Shown: positions 23,426 through 35,069 of the stretch, one piece after another
Layout of the letters: each line of letters starts with the position of its first letter
Position numbering within the stretch: the first letter of the stretch is position 1
NCBI GenBank assembly: GCA_019925095.2
Contig: CM034414.1
Location: forward strand, 5,810,001 to 5,874,000
Origin: Dendrolimus kikuchii
Taxonomy: Eukaryota; Arthropoda; Insecta; Lepidoptera; Lasiocampidae
Direction: 5' to 3'
DNA: 64,000 nucleotides
Made by a program: the position numbers and the translations under genes
Notes under the pieces: generated by a model
What the model was told of the DNA's origin: nothing
Database searches by the model: none
Seen by the model: the letters and a program-made list of their open reading frames with translations, nothing else

Positions 23426-23737
23426 TCCGTGCAGGAACGGAGAAAGAATACAATTTCCTGCGGCCGGGCGGCCTGTCATAAGAGGCGACTTAACAACCCA
23501 CGGCCAGGTGGTAGGGCATTTGCCCGACTGGATGGCTATCACCCCTGGTCTAAAGTATGTCGCCATAACAACCTTGAGTTCTGTTCCGGCATTAGTGACC
23601 AGGTTCCAGTTTCCCTTAAGAGAGCAGCAGCGCATTTTTAACAACTTTGCTGTTGCAAATGTCCATAGGCGATGGTAACCGCTTTCCATCAAATGGGCCG
23701 TCTGCCTGTCTGCTGATCTCCTGCAATAAAAAAAAAT
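23426..23737 (+). mobile_element. SINE-like family S1, near full-length
   Basis: Complete layout: TCCGTGCAGGAACGGAGAAA head, GCCTGTCATAAGAGGCGAC, AGGTGGTAGGGCATTTGCCC, ACCAGGTTCCAGTTTCCC, CCATAGGCGATGGTAACCGC and a poly-A tail. A useful reference copy for the family. Confidence 0.85.
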
Positions 23738-23739
23738 CA

Positions 23740-24287
23740 TATAAAAATGCACCCAAGGACAAGCCCCGGTCAGTGCAGGACTTGTGGGTAATGAGAACAA
23801 AAGGTCGGTACCTCATAGCATAGCCCGGTGGCTATTGGGATGTATTGCGTTAATGGATTTATGGAGAGAAGCAAGTGAGGTGTATAAGAATAAGCCTAAA
23901 TGGCGCTATGTTGTTCGTGCCTACCCCGCAAGGAAACTGGCGTGAAGTTATGTATGTATGTATGTATGGGTTTATGGATCTGAGACTATTGGGACTATGG
24001 CGTCTGCCCAGCGTAATATTCGGGGAACAGGGACAAAATGGGTAGACGGTGACTCACCATACCTGTATGGACCCTTTAAAATGCCGTACAAGTTCCGCGA
24101 GGGGCGACATGGGTGTAAGTAGTGTAGTTTCCCAGAAGTTACTTCCGATGGTATTCCATATATCACTTCCACCCCTGGAGCTTGAGTCTTATTTCTAGCG
24201 ATCTCCATTCCCTGCCGGCCAGCTAAGGCTAGCATGGAGGCCCCCCGGAGTCGGTTACGAGGTGTTGCTACTTACCTAAGGCTTCGC
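23740..24287 (-). repeat. GC-rich repeat family G1, inverse copy
   Basis: Inverse match to 32015-32450 (CCAAGGACAAGCCCCGGTCA, TCCACCCCTGGAGCTTGAGT, ATCTCCATTCCCTG). It is interrupted by an (ATGT)n retroposon at 23866-23970. Family unassigned. Confidence 0.6.
23866..23970 (+). mobile_element. (ATGT)n-tailed retroposon inside repeat G1
   Basis: GCAAGTGAGGTGTATAAGAA then CCGCAAGGAAACTGGCGTGA and the ATGT tail. TTTATGGA at 23858-23865 and 23971-23978 flanks it. Confidence 0.8.
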
Positions 24288-24291
24288 TCAG

Positions 24292-24497
24292 TTCAGCAGA
24301 CAGGCAGATGTCCTGATAGAAAGCGGTTACCATCGCCTATGGACATTTGTAACACCAAAGGCACTGCTACCAATGTGCTGTCGCTCTCTAAAGGGGGACT
24401 GGATCAAGGTCGTTATGGCGGTATACTCTAGACCTGGGGTGGTAGTCATCCGGATGGACAATTACCCTACCACCTGGCTGTGGGTTGTTGTTGTATT
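24292..24497 (-). mobile_element. SINE-like family S1 copy
   Basis: Inverse S1: CAGCAGACAGGCAGATG, GGTTACCATCGCCTATGGAC and CCCTACCACCTGGCTGTGGG. The outer head is missing. Confidence 0.75.
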
Positions 24498-24572
24498 TAG
24501 GTTATAACATACAAAAGAGCTGTGGTTAAAGTAACATTACCATCGAAGAAGAATATATCTATCTTAATATAT

Positions 24573-24773
24573 ATAAATTACGTGTCATGTTGTTTGTCCG
24601 CGATGGACTCCCTAAACTACTTGACCGATTTTAATCAAATTTGCACAGCGTGTGCAGTTTGATCCGACTTAAAAGATAGGATAGCTTATATTTGGACTCG
24701 GTAGGTGGCGCTGGAATCGGGCTCTAAATTTTATTTCTTCAGGGCCGAACAACATCTGCCGGGACAGCTAGTA
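24573..24773 (+). mobile_element. Helitron-like non-autonomous element
   Basis: TCTTAATATATATAAATTAC start, GATGGACTCCCTAAACTACT, GTAGGTGGCGCTGGAATCGG, and an end CCGGGACAGCTAG followed by T. TC at the 5' end and CTAG at the 3' end without target duplication fit Helitrons. Confidence 0.65.
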
Positions 24774-24824
24774 ATATTATGAAATTCTAAACATGTCGTG
24801 TACATTAAAGCTATTTTAAAAACA

Positions 24825-25507
24825 GCAACTAGAATGGACTATATAAACGATGGAGAAAACGATGCAATTTCTTTTAAATTTCTCGTCTGCTTGTTTATTC
24901 ACGTAAATACTACTGTTGCCGATTTCGATGAAGTTTTTGCTGAACGACAGATAATTCTTAGACTTAAACTCTGCGCAACTTTTTATCCTGGGAATTCCGC
25001 GGGAATGTTTTTGGGAACGATTTAAAATGGGCAGATGAAAAAAAATCTATTTCAAATGTGATTTTTTTACTGATCGATAGCAAATTTTTATTTAGACTAA
25101 TGTTTTTATTTGTATGTTTGTATTTAGACTTAGTCATTTAGTTGTGTTTAGTTTTCCCGTCAGAAGTTTCACAGTATTAGAATAATTAATTTTAGTGTAG
25201 TTTCGTTTACCATTTGTTTCTGTTCCTTTTTCTAGATTATAAGTATCCAGTTTTGGTTTAGATTTATTGTTGGGTCTTAAATTTATGGTTATACTTTAAA
25301 AAAAAAAAATAATGTGATAAAATGTGTGATATTTTTTATCCCGGGAATGCCGCGGGAATTTTCCCGGAAGCGGTTTGCGGTTGTTGGGGCGCGTAAAAAT
25401 TACTTATTCCGACACAGTTTTCACTACACCGATAGCTTAGATTCTGTTTCAAATGTTGCGGTATTTTGTGTTCCGGGCAGGCGTAGAAGAAGTCACGGGC
25501 ATATCTT
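24825..25507 (+). mobile_element. Helitron-like element with internal insertion
   Basis: Parallels 9670-10043 at both flanks (ATGGACTATATAAACGATGG; CCGCGGGAATTTTCCCGGAA; GAAGAAGTCACGGGCATATC). About 250 bp of extra AT-rich sequence (about 25070-25320) lies in the middle. Confidence 0.5.
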
Positions 25508-25599
25508 AGTTACTTTTATATACTCTTATTCCATGTCTTCCAAGGTGAAGCCGTATAGACACTGCGGATTATCATGTTTACATAGTGTTGGCCCAACAT

Positions 25600-26080
25600 C
25601 TCCCCATACGAGCTTCAATGACATCATCCGCTGAGGGTTTTCAGCGTCGGCGTAACAGCTATCCTAGAGCCAAATGGCTTGATGCGCGAAGATGGGAAGA
25701 AGCCGGACAGAATGTCACTTATTCCTTGGAAGATGGGACAGCTGCTTGTGTAGGACGCGACATGCGTTGACACTCTGGCGGCGTTACATCATCCAATGAC
25801 TAAGTCAGGGGCTAGCAACACTGCTTCAACGGCTGAAGATCTCAATTGACGCAAATATGGAACCCTAGGAAGGGGTTATGTATTTGTGCCATTTGGAGTT
25901 GAAACTTTAGGTCCGTGGGATCCATCAGCAAAGGGTTACTTCAAAGTAATTTGTAAGAAACTATTTGATACGACCCATGATTACAAGGCTGGTTCGTATT
26001 TCTCCCAACGCAGCAAAACTTTTGGACACGCTTTCCTCTGGCAGCGATTTGTTACATACTTTATATTAATAAACAATACA
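25600..26080 (+). mobile_element. LINE C-terminal remnant
   Basis: Forward frames hold pieces such as WLDARRWEEAG and FVPFGVETLGPWDPSAKGYF then GSYFSQR, broken by stops. This resembles a C-terminal segment I recall from predicted RT proteins of animal LINEs. Clade not assigned. It ends shortly before exon 2 of ACS copy A. Confidence 0.45.
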
Positions 26081-26329
26081 AATTATTTGAAGTAAAAACT
26101 CAAAACATATTTTTTAGATAAATGGAGCTACTGACGAAACCATAACCTACAAAGAAATAGCTCAGCAGTCGATGAATTTCGCCGTCTCACTCACACATAT
26201 GGGGACGAAAAAGGATGATGTAATAGCAATCTTTTCCGAAAATAGAAACGAGTATTGGGGAGCTGTTATTGGAGTGGCATGCACAGGAGCAGTTTTGACA
26301 ACAATCAGCCCTGCATATTTTGGAGGTAA

Positions 26330-26820
26330 GCTGTTTGTTGTATCCGACGAAAGTCGGAGGCAACTAAATAGCCGCAGATGGCTATTTCAGCGATACCGGG
26401 CGTTGTGGGCTTCCCGACTCAGGGAGCGGAGTCGTCCAGCTCGGAAGCAGCGCGCTCGATGAGGCACCTCCTATGAGGTTCGACCTCCGCTCCACCGCTG
26501 CGGGGGAGGAGATGACTCTATCGAATTTAAGCAATAAAAGTCTGAATGAGCTAAGCCAACAGGCTGAAGTGATACTAGTGGGGACAAGTTATCGACTTCG
26601 CCGGCAGCACCGATCCTATCTTTCGCTACCTACCCCTTTCCCTTTCGACCCTATCGCTCGACGACAAAGACTATCTCGTCGTTCTTTGCGCCTACTTTTA
26701 TAGTCGAGCGATGACAGAACGAGCCGAGTAGTGGGGTAATCGATACAATACTACCCTCTACAACAGCAGCCCATCAACGTCCTAATGATAAGCTCAGGCC
26801 TCCCACTATTGGGGTACGAA
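26330..26820. other. GC-richer unassigned repeat in intron 2
   Basis: Begins right after the exon 2 donor. It carries CCTCCGCTCCACCGCTGCGG and GAGCGATGACAGAACGAGCC but no recognisable protein, and abuts a solo LTR. Confidence 0.35.
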
Positions 26821-26828
26821 CTGTATAC

Positions 26829-27322
26829 TGTTACAACTCGGGTCCCGACAAAAACAAAATCCACCTGCATATCTGAAACAAAGCACATTTATTACCCGTT
26901 GGCATTTGAACTAATAACATTTGAATTCTGTTATGATCGTCTTCTTTTGTTTACTTATTGGCATACGGCCAATTGTGATCATTAGCCAGGTGTTACGGAT
27001 TTAAAGTACAAGCTAATTCTAGGAAATTCGGTCCACGCGGCCGGGCGGACAAATTGCATCTGTGCAGTATAAAGCAATTGTTCGTTTGAGGGAGCAGGCA
27101 GTCGAGCGATAACCACCAGAGAAGCGAGACGTGTGTACTACAATCGGGAATCTAATAAGTGACGGACTTTGCGCGTTTTATTGAATTACTACCTTCTGAA
27201 TTACGTTTGGACTTGTTGTGTTCGGTTATATTTATACCTGTGTTATACGTGTTTGTATAGTTCTAATAAACTCTATAGTAATTCCAACGGCATTTTAATT
27301 CGAGTTCCTTGCATTCGTAACA
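26829..27322 (+). mobile_element. Solo LTR, family L1 (copy 4, plus orientation)
   Basis: TGTTAC...GTAACA, 494 bp, flanked by ATAC at 26825-26828 and 27323-27326. GTATAAAGC at 27069, CAGTCGAGCG initiator-like text about 30 bases on, and TAATAAACTCT near 27265 give the expected U3-R-polyA order and set the family orientation. Confidence 0.85.
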
Positions 27323-27867
27323 ATACAATACTAGCCTCTAATATAGTCAAAATACAACTTATTGACAATAGTCCAATAATATAATAAAATATTTTATTCA
27401 GTACAAAAGCCACCAAAACAATAGAAACGGAATATGTCCTAAAATTAGACCCAGTCTCATTATATGCTGGCTTATTGTGACTAGTAATATTATACCATCG
27501 GGGACCAGTTAACCCATTCCAGGGCCATATTAAGCATATTGGACGCCACAGTGTTACAATCACTTTGCTTACTTACCAACAAAAGAATACATTTTGTTTT
27601 TAACCGACTTCCAAAAGGAGGTGGTTCTTAATTTGACTATTTTATGTTTATTACGCGATTTATCCGTCAATTGTGGGCCGATTTACATTTTTTTATTCGA
27701 AACAGTATACTCCTGCGATGGTTCCATTGTAACACAGTCAGGATCTGATGAGTGGATCACACGGAAATCGACAGCAATCCTTATTGAAAATCGCCGAGCG
27801 CCTGCATTTTTTGAAAGGCAATATGCAACATTTGTGCTTGTACATTTTTTAGAATGGATGTATTTTC

Positions 27868-28180
27868 TCCGTGCAGGGACGGAGAAAGAATACAATTTCC
27901 TGCGGCCGGGCGGCCTATCGTAAGAGGCGACAAAACAACCCACAGCCAGGTGGTAGGGCATTTGCCCGACTGGATGGCTACCACCCCTGGTCTAAACTAT
28001 GCCGCCATAACAACCTTGAGTTGTGTTCCGGCATTATTGACCAGGTTCCAGTCTCCCTTAAGAGAGCAGCAGCGCACTTGTAGCAACTTTGGTGTTGTAA
28101 ATATCCATAGGCGATGATAACCGCTTTCCATCAAGTGGGCCATCTGCCTGTCTGCTGATCTCCTGCAATAAATAAAAAAA
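27868..28180 (+). mobile_element. SINE-like family S1, near full-length
   Basis: Full S1 layout from TCCGTGCAGGGACGGAGAAA to CTCCTGCAATAAATAAAAAAA. Lies in intron 2 of ACS copy A. Confidence 0.85.
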
Positions 28181-29020
28181 GTTTTTCTTTAGCAGTTGTA
28201 CATTTTTACTTTTACATTTACATATAAGAACACGCAAAAATTGTAATAACTATAACAGAACTGGAATATGTAAAAAACAAGAAACAAGTACGATATCCTA
28301 TACCAACCATCCACCCAAATTCCTACCCACTCACTTATCCTAAACTTACCTACCTATCCACCTGTCCACCTATCCAACATCCTAGCAGTGACATTTATTT
28401 ACCAATAAAAAAATAAGTAGTACCTTGTAAAATATAAAAGGCAATATACAAGTTTGCCTTTCAATGAGTGTAGGCGCTCGGCGTGTTAGTATTACAATTT
28501 CTATAGGCGCTTAAAATATAATTTCTAAAGCTATTCTAAGCTAGCAAAGGCACACATTGCACTTGCACTTCCTCGCAACACCAAAATGTAACAGATACTC
28601 TCTACATTAGTATAAGTTTAGTATTAAAATTAGAATAAATTAATATAATAAGTTATTCTTAAGGTACACAACAACATAAAAATCACTAAATTAATGTCAC
28701 ACACAGTAACAAAAATAAACAATAAGCGTGTATGAACTCTAAAAACTTTCATAGAAATTAAGTTGTGGAGGTACGGAACTCGAGTCCGTAGTTGTTAAAA
28801 AAAAGCTATTCAAACAAATAGTTCTTTTAACAAAAACAAAACCAACTTCCAAGTAAACAACAAAAATAAATCTTTTTTACAACATCTTGAAGTCGGTGCA
28901 TTTTGCAATTTTGTTGTTGTTTTTTAGGTTTTACTTGGCATCAACTTATGCTGCATTCGTCATGTACCCCCGTCCGTTTTATCATGATTTTATATGGATT
29001 TGACAGGAAGATGTAGATCA
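28181..29020. other. AT-rich intron sequence
   Basis: Contains CCAACTTCCAAGTAAACA and CATCTTGAAGTCGGTGCA near 28845-28905, scraps of the hairpin MITE family seen at 62618-62903. No gene. Confidence 0.45.
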
Positions 29021-29026
29021 GGGATT

Positions 29027-29345
29027 CCCAACGTGGTCGATATCGTCCCCTGGGGTCGAAATTGGTTTCCCTGGTGTCGATATAAACATACATAACTTCA
29101 CACCAGTTCCCTTGCGGGGTAGGCACGAACCTCACTTGCTTCTTTGATATTCATAACTCTTGTCATGCACGTTCGTCTGTTCTTAAGGCTCCTGACATCA
29201 CCTTCTGCTAGTACACGATCAGTTTGATCATGGAAGGTGTGTCGTGGCCTTCCACGACTTCTATATCCATCCACTTTTGCATTGTATATCTGTTTAGTCA
29301 TTCTTTCATCATGCATATAAACGATGACTGATTTTGGGGGGGGGG
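29027..29345. mobile_element. hAT-like terminal fragment
   Basis: CAGGGATTCCCAACGTGGTC resembles a hAT inverted terminus. The rest is eroded and is interrupted by a retroposon at 29088-29314. Confidence 0.35.
29088..29314 (-). mobile_element. (ATGT)n-tailed RTE-like retroposon
   Basis: Minus strand reads MHDERMTKQIYNAKVDGYRS to the ARELV end and ATGT tail. ATATAAAC at 29080-29087 and 29315-29322 is the target duplication. Confidence 0.8.
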
Positions 29346-29892
29346 GCCCTTATTACTATACAATTTCTTCCATGGCTGTCGATAGTCTTCGAGAGTCTTC
29401 GAAGCCTCGTTCCAACCATGTGTTCCAAAGACATTTTTCATTAATAATCCATCTGATGACTAAAGATTATTAATTTTCTTCCAGATGAAATTAGACACGT
29501 CTTAGGAATATCGAAGCCTAAATACATGATAATCTCACCTGCAATGTACAAAACACATGAAAAATTGTTAAGATCGATAGATTGCATAAAGAAGTTTATT
29601 GTATTTGGAAATGAAAGATATCCTATTACATTCTCATATGACGCTTTGGCTATCGCTGATGGCAGGTTGGTATTTTGTAAGATGGTTCTAAGGACTAGTG
29701 TTTTTTATTTAAACTTCAAATATCTACAGTTAAAATTTACATACACTAAAGAGGAATTTCAATTTAAAATATACTAATTACTAAGAGCTTTTCCCGCGGC
29801 GACGCCGCGGGTCAGACCCTAATAAATGTCTTGGTTTTACTTGCATAAAAACTGAATTACGTTTTTATTTGTCGTAAACGAAGCCGCTGGCA

Positions 29893-29946
29893 AAAGCTAG
29901 CATATATAGCTAGCCACCAAGATAGTACGTATATATATTACGTATG

Positions 29947-29978
<32 letters not shown>

Positions 29979-29995
29979 CATATATTGTTGCAAGC
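29893..29995. repeat. (AT)n/(TATA) microsatellite after a Helitron-like end
   Basis: AAGCCGCTGGCAAAAGCTAG is a Helitron-type 3' end. An (AT)n run occupies about 29927-29995. Confidence 0.6.
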
Positions 29996-30468
29996 CGATA
30001 CTAATCGTTTCCAGGCGTCTTATTACCCTTTTGAGTGATCTATTGTTGTTGATCTGTTTGTTCATGCCGCCAGAAGACGTCATAACACCTTCTTTCCTCT
30101 GTTGATAGTTTATACGAATTCTTGGAAGCCATTAAGCTGACCATTTAACGATTTCAAGAATCAGTGGGCGGCATGTTGCTAGACGGCCATGTCTAATTTA
30201 CAAATGGCTGAGGGTCGGTCAGTCCAGAAATGCGTCAGTCGTGTTCTGACTGCTAACGGCTAACGAGGCATTACCTTGTGCACTCTTGGAGCGAGTATCT
30301 TATAAGGACGAACTTTGCGCGATTTATGTGATTACCATTCTGCCCTACGGTTTGGTTTTGTTATATTTGGCTGTACTTGTAAGAACTCTTAATTACGTGT
30401 GTGTACTTCTAATAAACTTTGTGATAATTCCAAAGGCATTTTCAAATTTACATACTACAAATTCGTAA
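29996..30468 (+). mobile_element. Solo LTR, family L2
   Basis: TGTTGC start, TCTTATAAGGACG TATA-like segment, CTAATAAACTTT polyA signal and a CGTAAA end between AT-rich flanks (ATAT on each side). It is related to but clearly diverged from L1. A partial second copy lies at 15848-16112. Confidence 0.65.
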
Positions 30469-30493
30469 ATATATATATATTAGGGCGGGTTAA

Positions 30494-31506
30494 TTTTTTT
30501 TTGATAAAGCGTATAGCAAAAACGTAATCTATAGGTGATTCTGAGAAATTTTGCTCAAGAGACCATAGCTCTAAGTCGGATTTGGAGCCCCTCAAAATTT
30601 CAAAATAGATATTTTTCCATATATACATAGAATAATTTAATTAAATTTGTCATAAAATCGGATAGAATTATAGTAGATTTCTCAATCTGGGCTTGTTTGA
30701 AAGGTATTTTTATTATCTTTCAGAATCTGTATTGATACCAATATTTTTTTTTATTTTGAGTAGAGATATTGGGAATTTTTTGTCGAAAAATAGCCTAGAA
30801 TGAACTTTTAAGTAATAAATTCTGAATTTAATTTTTTCTTATTTTTTTTAAAACACTCTTTCTATTAATGATTTCAATATTTAATTTACACCAAATTTGG
30901 ATCAATTTATCTGTTATGTGAGGAGTAAAAGTTTTGTACGAGAACATTTTGTTTTCAAATTTAGCACGATCACTTAAAAAAAAATATTTTAAAATGTCAC
31001 ATTTAGTAGGCAAACTAAGATCATTTAAATCACTTGATAAACCACTCTTTGATTGTGTCACACTAAATTTAAAAAAAAATTGTATTGTGATAACCGAGTT
31101 TTTATTTAAGTATTTTGGCAAACTGCGTGCGCATTGCACGATGAACGATTAAGGAAGAAGGAAAAGCAAGCTTGGTAGCTTAGTGTTAGTAAACGTCATT
31201 ATTCAGTGTTACAAAGTTGTTCAATTGAACAATGCTGCCATTGAAGACTTATTCTACAGGTATCAATACAGATTCTGAAAAGTGATAAAATACCTTTCAA
31301 ACAAGCCCAGATTGAGAAATCTACTATAATTCTATCCGATTTTATGACGAATTTAATTAAATTGTTCTATGTATATATGGAAAAATTTCTATTTTCAAAT
31401 TTTGGGGGGCTCCAAATCCGACTTAGAGCTATGGTCTCTTGAGCAAAATTTCTCAGAATCACCTATAGATTACGTTTTTGCTATACGCTTCATCAAAAAA
31501 AAAAAA
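30494..31506 (-). mobile_element. TTAA-flanked element with about 250-bp inverted termini
   Basis: TTAA at 30490-30493 and 31507-31510 flanks a 1013-bp element. The left arm 30494-30739 is the near-perfect complement of 31259-31506. The 520-bp core has a minus-strand ORF of 103 codons (31139-30828) containing LPTKCDILKYFFLSDRAKFE and LIQIWCKLNIEII, which looks like a fragment of a transposon-encoded protein. Superfamily uncertain; TTAA fits piggyBac or Kolobok. It lies in intron 3 of ACS copy A. Confidence 0.75.
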
Positions 31507-31925
31507 TTAACTAAATTATTTCAATAACAAATTAAAATATTTACATTATATATATATGCGTGTGTGTTGTGTGTGTATACATAAACAGAAAGCTCCTTTT
31601 TATTATATAGATTTAAATATTATTTTAGAGAAATGAAAGACGTCCAATATGAAATCTTCATTCCAGTAGACGTAAAAGGGCAGACAGACACATTATTCAT
31701 TTTATATTCGTCTGGAACTACAGGTCTACCTAAAGGAGTTATGCTGACGCATCTTAACATGTTATTACAGTCTTGTATGTAAGTATTCATAGTAACGTTA
31801 TTTTTAGAATACGTAGTTTATAAAATTCACATACATTATTGGTTCAATTTTAAAATTTCTTTATGAACCAAAATGTAGGTACCTACATAATGTTTCTTGC
31901 CGATCGTTTTTTATCGCGAAGCTGG

Positions 31926-31992
31926 CAAACAGGCAGGTGGCTCAGCTCATGGAAAATGGTTACCGTCGCCTATAGACGTTTGCAATAATAAT
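31926..31992 (-). repeat. SINE-like family S1/S2 fragment
   Basis: AACAGGCAGGTGGCTCAGCT and GGTTACCGTCGCCTATAGAC; only the 3' segment is present. Confidence 0.5.
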
Positions 31993-32004
31993 AAGCCGTA
32001 GGGG

Positions 32005-32560
32005 GTTTTGTGGCGAAGCCTTCAGTGAGTAGCGACACCTCGAACCTGACTCCGGGGGCCAAGGCAAGGCTCCCACCTCCGTGCTTGCCTTAACCAGCCG
32101 GCACGGAGTGGAGATCGCTAGAGCTAAGACTTAAGCTCCAGGGGTGGATGTGATAAATGGTATAACGTCAGAAGTAGCTTCGGTGAACCTGCAGCCCACT
32201 TCTCTACACCCCTTAGCCACTCACACCTATGTTGCCCCTGCCTTCTATGGCATTTTTTGGGGCCCATGCAGGGAGTGGCGAGTCACCGTCTGCCCATTTT
32301 TCCATGTTCTCCGAACATTACGACGGGTAGACGCCATATTCCCAGACCCCTAGTACCACTAGCAGTTCACCCCAACAGCCCGGTACTTTTTGTCCTCATT
32401 TCCCACAATAGTCCTACACTGGCCGGGGCTTGTCCTTGGGTGCATTACTATATGGTGTAGACTGTGATAATCGCCGGTCAGTGTCACTCCACATTTACAT
32501 TAAATTTATCAAAGGGCCTCTACGCGTTGGCCTTCCCACGGAGTGGATATGGAGAAGTAG
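32005..32560 (+). repeat. GC-rich repeat family G1, forward copy
   Basis: Aligns with the inverse of 23740-24287: CGACACCTCGAACCTGACTC, GAGATCGCTAGAGCTAAGAC, CTCCAGGGGTGGATGTGATA, CCGGGGCTTGTCCTTGGGTG. No intact ORF. Lies in intron 4 of ACS copy A. Confidence 0.6.
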
Positions 32561-33263
32561 CTTCGAATCGGAAAGTTAAAGTATCGACAACAGCCCGGCG
32601 CAGATTAAGCGATTTCTTGTCCATGGACCATAAAGAATGTTCAAATAAGCTAGTTACGAACGATTTCTCTAGTACGCAGTACATTAAACCTCATTGAGCA
32701 ACATTGTTTAGCTTCGAATTTAAACTATACTCTCTTAGCAATCTAGCGCTGCACGTTTTAATAGTTTGGTTAGACGGCATAACTAGTGTTTTACCGCTGC
32801 AGCAAGTACTAGTCAGTTTATGCTCGCCCCGCGCAGGCCCACGCTTTCATGAAGTTCGAACTTTTTTGTTTTAAATAGCTTCTCTAGTACGTAGTACATA
32901 TAACTCAATGGTTTCCTGTCGATTGTTGATTGTGAAACAATTAACTCTAGGTCTAATCTAAACAGTCGCAAATGGAGAAGAGACATTAGAAACGTAGAAT
33001 TGTGCTCTTTTTTCCAGGCCGCCTTCTCATGACCCAACGCAAATAACGCTCATAGTGACACCGTGGTACCACGCAATGGGTCTAGTTGGTGTATTATCGG
33101 GCCTAGCCATAGGCAGAACTGCAGTGTACTTACCTAAGTTCGAAGTAGAATTGTATTTGAGAACAATTGAAAAGTATAAGGTAAGTCTGCCAAAGTAGCT
33201 TATGGCCGGTTCGCATATCTTATAATTCATTCAATTGCCCTACCATCCGTTGAATTTTGATAT

Positions 33264-33779
33264 TTTTACGACTTTAGCGGGACTCGAATTAAAATGCCCT
33301 TGGAATGATTATAGAGTTTATTAGAACTACACAAACACGTATAACACAGGTACAAATATAACCGAACACAACAAATCCAGACGTAATGCAGAAGGTCGTA
33401 ATTCAATAAAACGCGCAAAGTCCGTCACTAATAGATTACCGAATGTACACACGTGTCGCCTTGATTGTGGTTCTCGCTCGACTGCCTCCTTTCTCCATCG
33501 GGTCATTGTTTTATACTGCACAAATGCAATATGTCCGCTCGTCCACGTGACCGAATTTCCTAAAATCAGCTTGTACTTTAAAATCCGTAACACCTGGCTA
33601 ATGATTACAATACAACATTAGGTCGTATGCCAATAACTAAACAAAAGAAGACGATCATAAAAGAATTACAATAGTTACAATGTTAATTATTTATTAGTTC
33701 AAATGCTGACGGGTAATAAATGTGCTTTGGTTCAGATATGCAGGTGAATTTTGTTTTTGTCGGGACCTGAGTTAAAACA
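33264..33779 (-). mobile_element. Solo LTR, family L1 (copy 5)
   Basis: 516 bp, flanked by ATAT at 33260-33263 and 33780-33783. The first bases are mutated (TTTTAC). Located in intron 5 of ACS copy A. Confidence 0.8.
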
Positions 33780-33789
33780 ATATTAATAA

Positions 33790-34700
33790 GGCTTACATGT
33801 TATGCGTTGGCCTTACCCCTGGGGCTCAATTCTGCTATTTTAATATCTTGACGAAGGTATTCTCAATGTACGGTGCAGGTGGTGTACTCAATGAAACGTC
33901 CCTTAAATACGGTGCTTACAGCAGATATAGGTAGGATTTCACTGACCAATACGAGTTTCACTAATCAAACACACTGGTATTCACAAGATCTACGAAAGTA
34001 ACGCTGAGAGTCCAAATGGCTGTAGTGTCTTTCGAATGCTTTCTGATATTCCTGGTCTTTCTCCTCTTCTCTTGCGTGTATAATTTGATTCGGAAACTGG
34101 TTGTATACTTGACCGACTGTCCACCACACATACCGGTGACTCTTAAGAGGGTCATCGTCTCTGCCTGATGATGGTAGAGCCGGTAAGGGGCCTCGAGTTT
34201 GCACTCTTTGCCCCGGTTCAAATTCGCAGGAGGCAACTACGGGGTATGTCGTCGGCTCGTGTCGGCCAATGAGTGGCATTCGGTGGCCATCACGGGCTTC
34301 GCGTTGGCTCTGTCTGCGGCATGGTTAGCCAGGCTGCGGCTTTTGATGGCTATCTCGGGCTTTAGGTGGCCATCTGCGGTGTCTGGTGGCCTTTCTGCAT
34401 GGAGGAGATTTTCGCGACCTCTCAAACATCGCCCTAATCCTAGCGGATGAGATCACAGGGGATCGGTAGCCCTCTTGGTCCCTCGTGATCAGGAGGTCGC
34501 GCGTGTAGGGGAGCGATCCTGTGGAGGTCTGTGTGGCGGCTGTTGTCGGCGCGGTCAACCAACCAACGCGCCGACATTGGCACAAATTGTTGCGTTTATG
34601 TTTTGCGTATATAGTCTTACGTTTAAAGTTAAATTAATTAAACAAGTAAATATATAGAGAGTGCAACATCTCATCGTCTTATTTTATTCTCCCCTCAATA
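33790..34700. other. Unassigned GC-richer segment in intron 5
   Basis: Contains short degenerate repeats (GGTGGCCATC, GGTGGCC) at 34275-34395 and ORFs on both strands without recognisable motifs. Possibly a retroelement UTR or LTR remnant; not identified. Confidence 0.35.
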
Positions 34701-35069
34701 CCGGTTGTGCCTAGCCCCCTCTCAAACAATTGACCCATATGCTCTCCCTTAGTGGTGCATCATTTCATCTAATAACACAACTTTTCTGCTGTTCTTCAGC
34801 AATAAAATTTGTTTTCGTCATATCTATAGTATTCCAACAGACTTTCTCGAAAAAATACATTATTTTCCAGGTTGTCCAAATCACTGTGGTCCCTCCGATT
34901 CTAGTGGCAACCTGCAAATTTCCAAAGCAACACGACCTGAGTTCAATTCGTCTTATATACTCTGCTGCAGCACCTCTTGATAAAGATATGATCAAAGCTG
35001 TCTATGAAAGGTATTATCATAGTCTTAAATATTCCATTAAATATCCTATCCTAGAAACATACGCCAAAA

